Position numbers and translations under genes: made by a program | Notes under the pieces: model-generated | The model's input: only the letters and a program-made list of their open reading frames with translations | What the model was told of the DNA's origin: nothing | Databases searched by the model: none | Shown here: piece by piece, positions 29,534 through 39,085 of the stretch | Layout: every line of letters begins with the position of its first letter | How positions within the stretch are numbered: the stretch's first letter is position 1 | NCBI GenBank assembly: GCA_947500525.1 | Contig: CANMSH010000004.1 | Coordinates: 314,783-378,782 of the forward strand | Reading direction: 5' to 3' | Length of the DNA stretch: 64,000 nt | Source of the DNA: an uncultured Flavobacteriaceae bacterium | Lineage (GTDB): Bacteria > Bacteroidota > Bacteroidia > Flavobacteriales > Flavobacteriaceae

Positions 29534-30612
29534 AAAAAATTGTGACGATATTGGGAGCGAGGCCCCAGTTTGTGAAGGCTGCGGTGTTAAGTCGAATAAT
29601 AAGAGATCATGCCCAAATTAAAGAAATTATTGTTCACACAGGCCAACATTATGACATGAATATGAGTGCCATTTTTTTTGATGAAATGGCGATTCCTAAG
29701 CCCTCATACAATTTGAATATTAACGAAATGAGTCATGGGGCAATGACGGGTCATATGTTCGAAGAACTTGAAAAAGTACTTCAAAAAGAAGAACCAGATG
29801 CTGTAGTGGTCTACGGAGATACAAATTCGACATTGGCTGGCGCTTTGGCGGCGAAAAAAATGAATATTAAGATTGTGCATATTGAGGCAGGTTTACGATC
29901 ATTTAATATGGCCATGCCCGAAGAAGTAAATAGAGTATTGACAGATAGAATTTCTGATTTGTTATTATGTCCAACAGATATCGCCATTCAAAATTTACAG
30001 AAAGAAGGTTTTGCTAATTTCGATTCTGACATAGTTAAATGTGGAGATATTATGAAGGATGCTGTAGAATTCTATGGAAAAATGTCTGCAGCAAAATCAT
30101 CAATTATTCAAGATTTAAACTTAGTAAAGAATAATTTTATTCTTGCCACTATCCATAGACAAGAAAATACAGATGATGTAGAAAAATTAATTTCTATTTT
30201 TGAAGGATTGGAAGAAATACATAGAGATACAGAGATTATATTACCATTGCATCCGCGAACACGGGTAATATTAGAGCGTCATAAACTTGACTATAATATT
30301 ACAATGATTGATCCAGTTGGGTATTTTGATATGTTAGAACTGTTAAAGAACTGTAAAATGGTGATTAGTGATAGTGGAGGTTTGCAAAAAGAAGCATTTT
30401 TCAACAAAAAACATTGTGTTATAGCTAGAGAGGAAACCGAGTGGATAGAGTTAGTTTCTAATGGTTTTGCCGAAATTGTAGGTAGTGATAAGACCTTATT
30501 GATTGAGGCATTTAATAAATTTAAGAATAGCGATGTCGATTTTTCTAAGAATTTATACGGCACTCAAGTAGGAAAGCGCATTCATCAAGAAATACTTTCA
30601 ATTTTAAAATAA
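29530..30612 (+). CDS. wecB: UDP-N-acetylglucosamine 2-epimerase (non-hydrolysing)
   Basis: TILGARPQFVKAAVLSR, VHTGQHYDMNMS, VYGDTNSTLAGALAA, HIEAGLRSFN, SDSGGLQKEAF. Confidence 0.93.
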   Translation: MKKIVTILGARPQFVKAAVLSRIIRDHAQIKEIIVHTGQHYDMNMSAIFFDEMAIPKPSYNLNINEMSHGAMTGHMFEELEKVLQKEEPDAVVVYGDTNSTLAGALAAKKMNIKIVHIEAGLRSFNMAMPEEVNRVLTDRISDLLLCPTDIAIQNLQKEGFANFDSDIVKCGDIMKDAVEFYGKMSAAKSSIIQDLNLVKNNFILATIHRQENTDDVEKLISIFEGLEEIHRDTEIILPLHPRTRVILERHKLDYNITMIDPVGYFDMLELLKNCKMVISDSGGLQKEAFFNKKHCVIAREETEWIELVSNGFAEIVGSDKTLLIEAFNKFKNSDVDFSKNLYGTQVGKRIHQEILSILK

Positions 30613-30617
30613 GATAT

Positions 30618-30845
30618 ATGAAATTACCAAAATTTTTATTGGGTGACAATACCGATCATCCTGATGACATTTTTATTATACATACTGGTTTTCCGCAATT
30701 CATAATTAATTTAGTGAATGATGAAATAGAATGGTTGGAGGATTTGAGTGGAGAAAATGAGGCTGAATTGACAGAGGAAATGAATAATTTAATAAAGCTA
30801 TCATCCGAATTTTATGATAGAGAAATGAAACGGTATGAGGCATAA
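30618..30845 (+). CDS. Hypothetical acidic protein
   Basis: 75-aa ORF directly after wecB and before a terminator. Confidence 0.55.
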   Translation: MKLPKFLLGDNTDHPDDIFIIHTGFPQFIINLVNDEIEWLEDLSGENEAELTEEMNNLIKLSSEFYDREMKRYEA

Positions 30846-30878
30846 AAAAAAGCTACTTTTTTTGAAGTAGCTTTTTTT
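30844..30878. terminator. Bidirectional intrinsic terminator
   Basis: AAAAAAAGCTACTTtttttgAAGTAGCTTTTTTT. Confidence 0.75.
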
Positions 30879-30881
30879 AAT

Positions 30882-31415
30882 TTAATTTTCTCTACCACCT
30901 TTGTGGTTGTCTTGCCATTCTTTTAATTCATCCCATTTCCCTTCATGGGCCATAAGCGCTTGCTTAGGCCACGTTTTGGGTGAATGTACGCGATATCTCG
31001 GGCCAGCTTCTTCTAATATTTTTTCTAATCTACTTACTGCTGTTTCAGAAAGTTGTTTGAAACTCCAAATACTATCATCATTTAGAAGCCCTTTAATCTT
31101 AGGTCCAATACCTTCTACTTTCGTTAAATCATCTTTTACAGAATCATCTACTTTGGCTACGCCATCAACAAAGTTTGCAGCAGCAGCTGTACTCACTCCG
31201 GGTGCGGATACTTTTTTAACTTTCATGGTCGTATCATCTTTCTTACTATTTTGCAATGAGTTGTACTTTGATCTCCAAGCACTAATTTCGTTGCTACATT
31301 TGTTTTGATACCACCAGCGCCAGAAGAACCAGCCTATTAGAAAAGCACCAAGCATCCATAGAAAAAGCTCGATTAAATGCCATGTATTTTGATTTGAAAA
31401 TATTGATAAAGTCAT
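30882..31415 (-). CDS. Membrane-anchored protein with helix-hairpin-helix-like C-terminal domain
   Basis: N-terminal TM segment; DDLTKVEGIGPKIKGLLNDDSIWSFKQLSE HhH-like core. Confidence 0.65.
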   Translation of the reverse strand: MTLSIFSNQNTWHLIELFLWMLGAFLIGWFFWRWWYQNKCSNEISAWRSKYNSLQNSKKDDTTMKVKKVSAPGVSTAAAANFVDGVAKVDDSVKDDLTKVEGIGPKIKGLLNDDSIWSFKQLSETAVSRLEKILEEAGPRYRVHSPKTWPKQALMAHEGKWDELKEWQDNHKGGREN

Positions 31416-31420
31416 AGTCG

Positions 31421-32341
31421 TTATTTTATAGTTATTTCTATTCTTCTGTTTTTCGCTCTACCCTGTTCAGTAGAATTTTCGGCAATTGGTTCATCTTCAC
31501 CTTTTGAACTGGTTTCAATAATAGATGCCGAAATACCTTGAGATATTAGATAGTCTTTTACGTTATTCGCTCTACCTAAACCAAAAGCATAATTATTGGT
31601 TCCTACACTATCGGTATGACCTTCTACATATACTTTTTTATTAGGATATTTTTTTAAATAGTCTTTTAGTTCACTGGTGTAAGCGACTAATTTTCTATCT
31701 GGCAAAAATTCTTTTACAGCAAAATTAGAATACAAAGTTTTATTGGCAATGCTCTTTTCGACTTCAGCAATACGTTCATTGCTTATTGTTTTAAATTGTA
31801 GTGAAACACCTCCATAATAGGTGTTTTTCGTATCATAGTTGTAGGTCGATTCAATAATTTCTGTTGTTACCTTGTTCGGATTTATACCGGCATCGACTAT
31901 AATTTTTTCTAAAGATCTAGCTCGTAAAATGCCTAAATGATTTCCGTTTATATTGGTTTCAGAAGCTAAATGCTCTACTGTAATGAGCAATTCTTTATCT
32001 TGATTGCTATTCAAATAATTGTAAATAGAATCTTTTAAACCAGTTAATTCATCTGGAATGTTTACACTTCCGTTAAGGGAAGTAGTTTCGAATCCTTTAC
32101 CAAAATTAAAAACGGAAGATCCGTCATCATTTTTTACATAAAAGGTTTTGTGCACTGGTTCTTCAGGTACTGAAGCGTCGTCAACGACTTTTGAAGGTTC
32201 TTCTATTTTCGTACTATTTTCTGTCTGGTTGTGAGCAATTGCACAATCACCAAGTAGGCTATTGCCTAAGTATTGGTGAACGATTAATGCAAAGCACGCC
32301 CATAACAAAAAAGCGCCTAATGCAGGCCAAAATTTCGTCAT
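31421..32341 (-). CDS. OmpA-family protein
   Basis: C-terminal VYVEGHTDSVGTNNYAFGLGRANNVKDYLISQGI...AKNRRIEITIK; likely start at MTKFWPALG. Confidence 0.85.
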   Translation of the reverse strand: MTKFWPALGAFLLWACFALIVHQYLGNSLLGDCAIAHNQTENSTKIEEPSKVVDDASVPEEPVHKTFYVKNDDGSSVFNFGKGFETTSLNGSVNIPDELTGLKDSIYNYLNSNQDKELLITVEHLASETNINGNHLGILRARSLEKIIVDAGINPNKVTTEIIESTYNYDTKNTYYGGVSLQFKTISNERIAEVEKSIANKTLYSNFAVKEFLPDRKLVAYTSELKDYLKKYPNKKVYVEGHTDSVGTNNYAFGLGRANNVKDYLISQGISASIIETSSKGEDEPIAENSTEQGRAKNRRIEITIK

Positions 32342-32518
32342 ATATTTTAGGTTTGGTTGGTTATTTGAATTTAAAAGTAATGAAAAGTTTTTTTTAAAAC
32401 AAATGTATCTCTTTATAAGAGAATTCATTACAGATTTAAATATAGATAATATTTAAATTCATAAGTATGACACGTCTATTTTTGAAAAGTCACAAAAAGT
32501 TGAAAAATACTCTTAAAA

Positions 32519-34717
32519 CTATTTTGCAGATTCTACCAATTCTAGTTTGTCTAGAGTTGTTTTAGTAGTAAATAAACCATAATTTATAACTACTTTTTTT
32601 CTTTCAAGTTTTTCAATTGTACCAACCGAATCACTATCTATTATACGAACTCTATCATTAATTTTATAGACATAATTTGATTTCTCTTGCTCAATTTTTT
32701 TGGTAACCGCTTGTTTCCGTTGTCTTACTTTTTGCACTTCGATTAATACTTCCTTTTTTACAACCTCTAATTTCTCTTGGCGTTTTTTTTCAACGACTTT
32801 GGCTCTTTTTTTTGCAGCTTTTGTTTTGGGCGCCACTTTTTTAGAATACTTAGATTTTTCTATGGTAACCCATTTCATAAAATCAGCTAAAAATTGTTTC
32901 TTATTATTGGTTTGGAAGTATTTGTTTAAGAATTCATTTACTTTTCGTCCAGTTGAGATCATTTTTTGATTACTGTCATATAACTCTTGAAAACTCTCTA
33001 ATTTTTCTTTTATTTTTTCTTGTTTATCAGATAAACTTTCTGAATGTTCTTTAGCTTTAGATTGGGCTTTTTCAAGACTTTCAGATGTTTTTTGAAGTTT
33101 ATTTCGTTCCTTTTGCAGTTTAGAAATCGTTTTATCTAAACGAATTTTTTCACCTTCTACTTTCTTTTTGGCTCTATTTATTAAGCTAAATGGAATACCA
33201 TTTTTTTGAGCTACTTCAAATGTAAACGAACTTCCGGCTTGACCTATATATAATTTAAACAATGGTTCTAACGTACGCTCATCGAATTGCATATTAGCAT
33301 TGGTTACATGTTCTAACTCATTTGCTAATACCTTTAGATTTGCATAATGTGTAGTAATAATACCGAAAGCTTGCTTTTCATAGAATTCTTCTAGAAAGAT
33401 TTCTGCCAAGGCACCGCCTAATTCTGGATCGCTACCCGTACCAAATTCATCAATTAGAAATAAAGTATTAGCATTACATTTTCTAAGAAACGTACGCATA
33501 TTTTTTAGTCTATAGCTATAAGTACTTAACTGATTTTCTATAGACTGATTGTCACCAATATCAGTGAGAATAGTATCAAAAAAATACACCTCGCTTCGCT
33601 CGTGAACAGGAATCAAAATGGCACTTTGAATCATTATCTGTAATAACCCAATTGTTTTTAAGGTGATACTTTTACCACCAGCGTTTGGCCCAGAAATGAC
33701 AATTATTTGCTGTTGCTGATTGAGTTCTATTGTTTGAGGTATAGTCTCTATATTTTGTGTTCTATTGCTACTTAATAAAATGGGGTGATAAGCATCTCTT
33801 AAATAGATGCGTTTTGTATTTGTAATAGTTGGTAATAAAGCTCCAATCGATTGTGCATATTTGGCTTTGGCAGCAACGAAGTCTAAACGAGTAAGAAAAT
33901 ACTGATAGTCATGTAATAACGTTAGATACGGTCGAATATCATTTGTTAGTTGCTTTAAAATACGTACTATTTCCTCTTGTTCTTCAGCGATCAGATTTTG
34001 CAATTCTCTATTGAGACGCAAAGTAGATTCTGGTGCAATATAGGCAATGCTTCCAGTTTTGGAGTTTCCTAAAATAGAACCTTTTACTTTACGACGATGC
34101 ATCGCTTGTACTGCGAGTACTCGTTGATTTTCAATTACTGATTCTCTAATATCATCCAAGTAACCAGCACTCGAATAGCGACTCAAGGCTGCAGAAAAAC
34201 TACTACCAATTTTACCACGAACACTGTTCATCTCTTTTCGAATACTTTTTAATTGTGAGGAGGCGTTGTTATCTACTTCTCCAAAGTCATTAATGATGTT
34301 TTTGGTAGTCTCTGAAATAATGTAGGTTAATTCTATTTCACTAGCTACTTTGTACAATGTTGGATAGTATTCTTTAAATTTTTTAAAGAATACTATTAAG
34401 AAATTTGAAGTTGTAGCTATTGAAACAATATCTTGAAAAGCTCCTGCTTCTAGAAAACTATCATTTATGCTTAATAAATGTAGCTGAGCAGTGATTTCTT
34501 CGAAATGATGATTGGGTACTTTATTTTCATTTTCGAAAGAAGCGACATATTCATTGACCAAATTTAATTCTTCGAGTAGAGTAAGTCTTGCTGAGATAGG
34601 AGTAATTTTTAATACCTCTTGCTTTCCTAAATTAGAAATACAGTAGTGGCTAATACTGTTGATGACAGTATGAAATTCTAGATCATTTAGGGTCTTTTTG
34701 GTTATTTTACTACTCAA
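32519..34717 (-). CDS. mutS2: MutS2-type ATPase, apparently without a Smr domain
   Basis: Walker A GPNAGGKS; DEFGTGSDPELGGALAE; TTHYANLK; C-terminus is a Lys-rich coiled coil plus a KOW/SH3-like end. Confidence 0.88.
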   Translation of the reverse strand: MSSKITKKTLNDLEFHTVINSISHYCISNLGKQEVLKITPISARLTLLEELNLVNEYVASFENENKVPNHHFEEITAQLHLLSINDSFLEAGAFQDIVSIATTSNFLIVFFKKFKEYYPTLYKVASEIELTYIISETTKNIINDFGEVDNNASSQLKSIRKEMNSVRGKIGSSFSAALSRYSSAGYLDDIRESVIENQRVLAVQAMHRRKVKGSILGNSKTGSIAYIAPESTLRLNRELQNLIAEEQEEIVRILKQLTNDIRPYLTLLHDYQYFLTRLDFVAAKAKYAQSIGALLPTITNTKRIYLRDAYHPILLSSNRTQNIETIPQTIELNQQQQIIVISGPNAGGKSITLKTIGLLQIMIQSAILIPVHERSEVYFFDTILTDIGDNQSIENQLSTYSYRLKNMRTFLRKCNANTLFLIDEFGTGSDPELGGALAEIFLEEFYEKQAFGIITTHYANLKVLANELEHVTNANMQFDERTLEPLFKLYIGQAGSSFTFEVAQKNGIPFSLINRAKKKVEGEKIRLDKTISKLQKERNKLQKTSESLEKAQSKAKEHSESLSDKQEKIKEKLESFQELYDSNQKMISTGRKVNEFLNKYFQTNNKKQFLADFMKWVTIEKSKYSKKVAPKTKAAKKRAKVVEKKRQEKLEVVKKEVLIEVQKVRQRKQAVTKKIEQEKSNYVYKINDRVRIIDSDSVGTIEKLERKKVVINYGLFTTKTTLDKLELVESAK

Positions 34718-34730
34718 AATTGTATTTTTG
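34698..34730 (+). promoter_or_regulatory. Putative ung promoter, partly inside the start of mutS2
   Basis: TTG(34698-34700)-22 bp-TATTTTTG(34723-34730). Confidence 0.5.
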
Positions 34731-34766
34731 AAATCAAATGCAAAGTAACTATTTTTAGTGAGTATT

Positions 34767-35432
34767 ATGACAGTAAAAATTGCAGATAGCTGGAGGCCTA
34801 TTTTATATGAAGAGTTCGAAAAGCCTTATTTTAGGGGCTTGACAGATTTTGTTCGTAGTCAATATAGAAAGTATACCTGTTATCCTAAAGGGGAACACAT
34901 TTTTGCCGCTTTTGATTATTGTGATTTTAATGAATTGAAGGTCGTAATAATAGGACAAGATCCATATCATGGAATAGGGCAGGCTAACGGATTGTGTTTC
35001 TCAGTAAATGATGATGTTACACATCCACCGTCTCTAATCAATATTTTTAAGGAGTTAGAGTCTGACTTAGGATTGACAGTCCCGTCAAGTGGGAATCTAG
35101 AACGGTGGGCGAGACAAGGCGTATTGTTGTTAAATGCCACCCTAACCGTAAGAGCTCATGAAGCTGGTTCACATCAAAAACAAGGTTGGGAACAATTTAC
35201 AGATGCCGTCATAAGTAACATATCTCAAGAAAAAGAGGATGTGGTATTTTTACTTTGGGGAGGTTTCGCTAAGAAAAAAGGAGCCAAAATTGACACGCAA
35301 AAGCATCATGTATTAACTAGTGGTCACCCTTCGCCATTAAGTGCCAATAGAGGTTATTGGTTTGGCAATAGACATTTCAGTAAAACAAATGATTTATTGA
35401 ATCAGAAAAATCTTAAGAAAATTGTTTGGTGA
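34767..35432 (+). CDS. ung: Uracil-DNA glycosylase
   Basis: VVIIGQDPYHGIGQANGLCFSV and HPSPLSANRGYWFGNRHFS motifs. Confidence 0.96.
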   Translation: MTVKIADSWRPILYEEFEKPYFRGLTDFVRSQYRKYTCYPKGEHIFAAFDYCDFNELKVVIIGQDPYHGIGQANGLCFSVNDDVTHPPSLINIFKELESDLGLTVPSSGNLERWARQGVLLLNATLTVRAHEAGSHQKQGWEQFTDAVISNISQEKEDVVFLLWGGFAKKKGAKIDTQKHHVLTSGHPSPLSANRGYWFGNRHFSKTNDLLNQKNLKKIVW

Positions 35433-35473
35433 TAGTAACTAGATTCTAGCTTTATAGATTGATAATGTTACGC

Positions 35474-36655
35474 TCATAACTTACTAAAATATGTTGTTAG
35501 ATACTTGTGTCTTATTTCAATAAAGGTGTACATGATTTCAATTTCTTGTTCAAAATCATTCGCATCGTAATATATAGATGCGTTAATAGGCCATATTTTA
35601 AAGTTTTTCTTTGCTTTTTTTTCTATCAGATTACTTTTCATAGCGATTCTTTCCCTTAATCCTTTAACACTTAAAATGTCATTATTATTTAATTTTCGCC
35701 ATTTGTTTTTTAGTTTTTTCTTGTACCACTCACAACCCAGTAGTCGTTTAAATAAGATGGATCGTTCTACATTTAATGGTCGGTCATTTAAGTTTAATTC
35801 GTTATCACCATCACGCCCAAAACTGTGGTCGTAATCCCATGGTGCAACTCTCATAGGAGTCGTATTATTTTGTTTGTATAGATAGAAATTTTTTTAAATC
35901 CCATCGCTGTTATTCGTAATTAATAATAAGAGATGCCAATCAATTATGTTATCAATATCTAACAATTTTGATATTTTAGTTTCGAAGTTTTCAGTGTTTT
36001 TGGCGAGGATAAATTCTCGTATAGATTCTATATACTCTCGCTTACTTTCATTTTTTATTTTTGGATATGTTTGTTGATGAAAATTAACCGAATCTTTAGC
36101 AGTAACGTTGTTATAATTCTTCATGAAGATTTTCGGTTCTTTGAATATCATAGCCATTGTATCTTTAGCCACCAGATCTAAACTTGATTTGTCGAGTTTT
36201 TCCATTAAAACATAAAGTCCGTTGTAATCTCCATTCAGTTCTAATTCTACATATTTGCTCTTGGGTGCAATATTTGCATCACCCATTAATGAGAATAATT
36301 CATAGGATAAGACATGTCTCATAAAAGTCTTATCAATATAATTGGCGTTTAAAACCCAATCATCATCATCAGGTAAAGATGCTAGTGAAATATCTTCCTT
36401 TAAATCGATTTCATAAGAATGTTTGGGAAATGTAATCGAAAAACCGCCTCTTCTTTCTATTTTTCCATGATATATAATTTGCCTTTTATTTGCGATTTCA
36501 TGGAGTTCCATATCCACTTTTTTATCCATTGGTATCTGATTTTTGTGAACAAGGTTTAGTACGAAGAACTCATTGTTTTCTGTAGTGGTTTCCTGCTGCG
36601 AGAATCCTGATACGAAGAAAAACATTGCGATAACTAGAGTAGCTAACTTTTTCAT
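35474..36655 (-). pseudogene. CotH kinase-like secreted protein interrupted by one in-frame TAA
   Basis: Same frame throughout: ...DWHLLLLITNNSDGI-[TAA 35896-35894]-KNFYLYKQNNTTPMRVAPWDYDHSFGRDGDNELNL...; signal peptide MKKLATLVIAMFFFVSGFSQQ. Confidence 0.85.
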
Positions 36656-36782
36656 TTTTATATTCAACGTGTCGTTTCAATTAGTAATTACTTAAGACAT
36701 ACATTGTATGGCCTAAAGTTCTATTTTAGGCTAAGTTCGTTTAAAATAATGTCTGAAGCAAAAGTGATTTTATAAAAAGTAA

Positions 36783-36818
36783 AAACCGTTCTATCTATAG
36801 TTAGACAAAACGGTTCTT
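36783..36818. terminator. Possible terminator for the small lipoprotein gene
   Basis: Minus strand AAGAACCGTTTTGTCTAACTATAGATAGAACGGTTTTT; AACCGTT/AACGGTT stem then T tract. Confidence 0.45.
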
Positions 36819-36837
36819 GGTTGGTTGTTGATAAAAA

Positions 36838-36987
36838 TTAAGCTACTTCGGTTTGGTGTAAAGTAACTTCGGTTAAGGTTGGGTTTGTTTCAATGTCAGT
36901 AGATGCCGAACAGTTGCGTGTTGATCCGCACGAAATTAATAGTGCACATGCAATTACAAATAGTAAGAATGATATTGCTTTTCTCAT
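36838..36987 (-). CDS. Small lipoprotein (49 aa), not in the ORF track
   Basis: MRKAISFLLFVIACALLISCGSTRNCSASTDIETNPTLTEVTLHQTEVA*; signal peptide with lipobox LISC. Confidence 0.7.
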   Translation of the reverse strand: MRKAISFLLFVIACALLISCGSTRNCSASTDIETNPTLTEVTLHQTEVA

Positions 36988-37008
36988 AAACTTTTGATTT
37001 TACGATCA

Positions 37009-37875
37009 TTAGTCTATCTTTTTCAATAGCATTTTTGCATTTACTTCCTCTCTTATAACGTTAAACTTTACTAATTTATTTTGAATGGTACGAATTAATT
37101 TTTTTGAAACATTTTTTTTTCTATTCCATTTGGTTATTGAAAGCCACTCTTTAATGTCTTCTATTTGTTGCTCATACCGTGCAGCTAGTAGTGCATCTAA
37201 GTTGTCAATTTGATAGGGCACTTCGAATTTTTTTAATTGCTTATTGATAACTTTCACAACGTTTTTAATCGCCTTTGGTTCCTGTGTTAAAATTTCATCT
37301 CTTACAGCAATAACGAAACAAGGCCAAGGTGTAGTAACACTATCAATTCGCCTAAAAACACCACTGTCAACCAATGGTTTGGTAGTAAAATGTTCCCACA
37401 TAAAGTAATCTGCCGTACCCTTGGTGAGCGCTTCAACACCACCATCAAGGTTTTTTACAATTTCATATTGTAAATTATTCGTGTCGAATCCGTTTTTATG
37501 CGCATTCACAATGGCCATTAATTGAGATCCAGATCCATATCTACTAATGGCAATCGAGGCTTCTCTTAAATCTTCTATCGATTTAAATTTTGACTTTGCT
37601 CCCACGTGGATTCCCCATAATAATGGAGATTCTACATAAACTTTGATGATCTTACTAGGATTGCCATTGATAATGTCTTTTATAATACCTTCGGTCAATA
37701 CCACGGCCATATCAATGCTGCCATCTCGTAAAGCTTTGCACATAGCTCCTGTACCACCATGAAAGTCTTGCCATTGTAAATCAACTCCTTTTTTAGAAAA
37801 CTTACCTTCTTCGATGGCTAAATGCCATGGTAAATTAAAATGTTCTGGCACCCCGCCAATTTTTATACTTTTCAT
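37009..37875 (-). CDS. NMT1/THI5/SsuA-like periplasmic-binding-fold protein without a signal peptide
   Basis: GGVPEHFNLPWHLAIEEGKFSKKGVDLQWQDFHGGTGAMCKALRDGSIDMAVVLTEG; starts MKSIKIGG. Confidence 0.75.
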   Translation of the reverse strand: MKSIKIGGVPEHFNLPWHLAIEEGKFSKKGVDLQWQDFHGGTGAMCKALRDGSIDMAVVLTEGIIKDIINGNPSKIIKVYVESPLLWGIHVGAKSKFKSIEDLREASIAISRYGSGSQLMAIVNAHKNGFDTNNLQYEIVKNLDGGVEALTKGTADYFMWEHFTTKPLVDSGVFRRIDSVTTPWPCFVIAVRDEILTQEPKAIKNVVKVINKQLKKFEVPYQIDNLDALLAARYEQQIEDIKEWLSITKWNRKKNVSKKLIRTIQNKLVKFNVIREEVNAKMLLKKID

Positions 37876-38769
37876 TTATAACGCTAACTTTTGCAATGTA
37901 TATTCTATTAATTTTTCAATCGTTTTTTTCGGATTTTCACTAAAAACTCCGTTAGCCCTATTTGCAATAATAGCGTTCATAGATAAGGCGTTGTGACCGA
38001 GTAATTTTGACATACCATAAATGGCTGCAGTCTCCATTTCTAAGTTCGTAATTGAGGTGCCTCGATAATTGAAAGAATCCATTTTAGAATTTAGATCAAC
38101 GTTTCTGATCGGTAAACGCAATACGCGCCCTTGAGGGCCATAAAATCCAATAGCCGTTGCGGTAAGTCCCATAATTGTTTCGTGACTTTTTAATCGGTTT
38201 TCTAGTTCGGTACTATTTTTTACAACGTATGGTCTTGCCTTACGATCGTTCCAATGCGTATGTTCAATAAATGCATCCTCAATATTCTTCTCAAGTATAT
38301 GCTCACAATCATATGCCTGCAACATACCGTCTAAACCAAGTCCATATTTAGAAATTAAAAAGCTGTCAATTGGAATGTCACTTTGAATGGAACCCGAAGT
38401 TCCAATACGAATAATGTCTAGTTTGGTATGCTTTTTTTTAACCGTTCTAGTGTTTAAATCGATATTCACTAAGGCATCTAATTCGTTAAAGACAATATCA
38501 ATATTATCTGGACCAATGCCTGTAGAAATTACCGTAATTTTTTTACCCTTATAACTACCTGTAGTTGTTTTAAACTCTCGCTTATGTGTCGAAAATTCGA
38601 TTACATCAAAATGCTTTGTAACTGTATCAACTCTATCTGGATCACCTACGGTAATAATAGTATCTGCAATATGTTCGGGCCTTAAATTTAAATGATAAAT
38701 ACTACCATCTGGGTTCAAAATAAGCTCAGAAGCTGCTATTTTAGTCATCGCTTTTACTTTATCCGCCAA
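37876..38769 (-). CDS. Nucleoside phosphorylase (NP-I family, uridine phosphorylase-like)
   Basis: TIITVGDPDRVDTVTKHFD; VISTGIGPDNIDIV; IRIGTSGSIQ; NLEMETAAIYGMSKLLGH. Confidence 0.88.
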   Translation of the reverse strand: MADKVKAMTKIAASELILNPDGSIYHLNLRPEHIADTIITVGDPDRVDTVTKHFDVIEFSTHKREFKTTTGSYKGKKITVISTGIGPDNIDIVFNELDALVNIDLNTRTVKKKHTKLDIIRIGTSGSIQSDIPIDSFLISKYGLGLDGMLQAYDCEHILEKNIEDAFIEHTHWNDRKARPYVVKNSTELENRLKSHETIMGLTATAIGFYGPQGRVLRLPIRNVDLNSKMDSFNYRGTSITNLEMETAAIYGMSKLLGHNALSMNAIIANRANGVFSENPKKTIEKLIEYTLQKLAL

Positions 38770-39085
38770 CGCGTTTTACATTAAACCCTTTTTCTTTTAA
38801 TAGGGTCATAATTTTATCGCGATAGTCTCCTTGAATAATGATCTTATCATCTTTAAAACTACCACCAACACTAAGTTTAGTTTTTAATTCTTTGGCTAAT
38901 TTTTTGAAATCAGAAGTAGCACCAGTATAACCTTCTAAAATAGTAATAGGTTTTCCTTTGCGCTTTTCGTATTTACAAATTATAGGATCCTCTTGCATCC
39001 AAATTGTACTTTTCTCCTTTGGTTTCTCTTCCTTTTGAGGAACATGATCAGGAAATAAATTTTTTAATTGATCTTGTAAATCCAT
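38759..39085 (-). CDS. eIF1/SUI1-family translation initiation factor-like protein (YciH type)
   Basis: KYEKRKGKPITILEGYTGATSDFKKLAKELKTKLSVGGSFKDDKIIIQGDYRDKIMTLLKEKGF. Confidence 0.9.
   Translation of the reverse strand: MDLQDQLKNLFPDHVPQKEEKPKEKSTIWMQEDPIICKYEKRKGKPITILEGYTGATSDFKKLAKELKTKLSVGGSFKDDKIIIQGDYRDKIMTLLKEKGFNVKRVGG

Noticed and set aside
30901-31308. 135-aa plus-strand ORF
   Set aside because: Antisense to the HhH-like gene; no independent support
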